From positions 1-6,230 of the forward strand of contig CAMTOX010000122.1 in assembly GCA_947074225.1 (NCBI GenBank): a stretch of DNA of 6,230 nt, written 5' to 3'. How positions within the stretch are numbered: position 1 is the stretch's first letter; every line of letters starts with the position of its first letter. Below are positions 6,134 through 6,230 of this stretch, one piece after another. Origin of the DNA: an uncultured bacterium. Lineage in GTDB: Bacteria; Bacteroidota; Bacteroidia; Bacteroidales; Paludibacteraceae. The position numbers and the translations under genes are program-made. The notes beneath the pieces are model-generated. The model worked only from the letters and a program-made list of their open reading frames with translations. It did no database searches and was not told where the DNA came from.

Positions 6134-6230
6134 ATCTTTTAATATATTTACTTTTTGTGTTTGTACTTTTATTCTAATTCTACAAATTAGAATAAAATTG
6201 AAACGTAATAATTTTTCTATTTCTGAATTT
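6117..6230 (+). CDS. N-terminus of a membrane protein, possibly Wzy polymerase (partial)
   Basis: An ATG at 6117 opens a frame that runs without a stop to the window end, giving the first 38 residues. The translation begins MDPLIESFNIFTFCVCTFIL. Residues ~8-24 are a hydrophobic membrane segment, followed by a positively charged stretch (RIKLKRNN) and then FSISEF. A membrane span, a basic loop and a short 'N-x-FS' segment resemble the start of Bacteroidota O-antigen or capsule polymerases (Wzy). A polymerase is also the main membrane component still missing after the flippase. The fragment is too short to assign firmly. Another multi-pass protein or an acyltransferase is possible. If the glycosyltransferase once ended at 6133, the two genes overlapped by 17 bases. 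With the present stop at 6055 the gap is 61 bases. Confidence 0.5.
   Translation, partial: MDPLIESFNIFTFCVCTFILILQIRIKLKRNNFSISEF

Overview
The window looks like the front part of a surface-polysaccharide (capsule or O-antigen) gene cluster, probably from a member of the Bacteroidota. The placement is an inference. The start codons have AT-rich leaders with no Shine-Dalgarno sequence, no standard -35/-10 promoter is visible, and the protein wording resembles Bacteroidales polysaccharide loci. I cannot name the genus.

Layout: positions 1-356 hold no recognisable gene. This stretch contains a strong 53-base imperfect palindrome (186-238), overlapping an array of AAAGTCG heptamers, followed by a very AT-rich leader. 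From 357 to the window end all genes lie on the + strand, with gaps of 12 and 23 bases and then overlaps, which is the form of a single operon. The order is: a WbpP/TviC-type UDP-HexNAc 4-epimerase (357-1325), a WbpO/TviB-type UDP-HexNAc 6-dehydrogenase (1338-2582), a WecB-type UDP-GlcNAc 2-epimerase (2606-3775), a Wzx-type flippase (3753 or 3759 to 5039), a GT-B glycosyltransferase (5036-6055), and the first 38 codons of a membrane protein (6117 onward) that may be the Wzy polymerase.

How they work together: the first two enzymes should turn UDP-GlcNAc into a HexNAc uronic acid donor, most likely UDP-GalNAcA. WecB should supply UDP-ManNAc. The glycosyltransferase adds a sugar to the lipid-linked repeat unit at the inner membrane, Wzx flips the unit to the periplasm, and a Wzy protein would polymerise it.

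The points most worth a second look are: (1) an in-frame TAA at 6053-6055 that seems to cut off the last ~25 residues of the glycosyltransferase, because the same frame continues with a plausible glycosyltransferase tail and ends in a 17-base overlap with the next gene; (2) the palindrome and heptamer array before the operon; and (3) a sharp fall in GC content and change in codon use between the dehydrogenase and wecB, marking a mosaic junction. I see no evidence of a wholly new system. This is a Wzx/Wzy-type cluster with local oddities.
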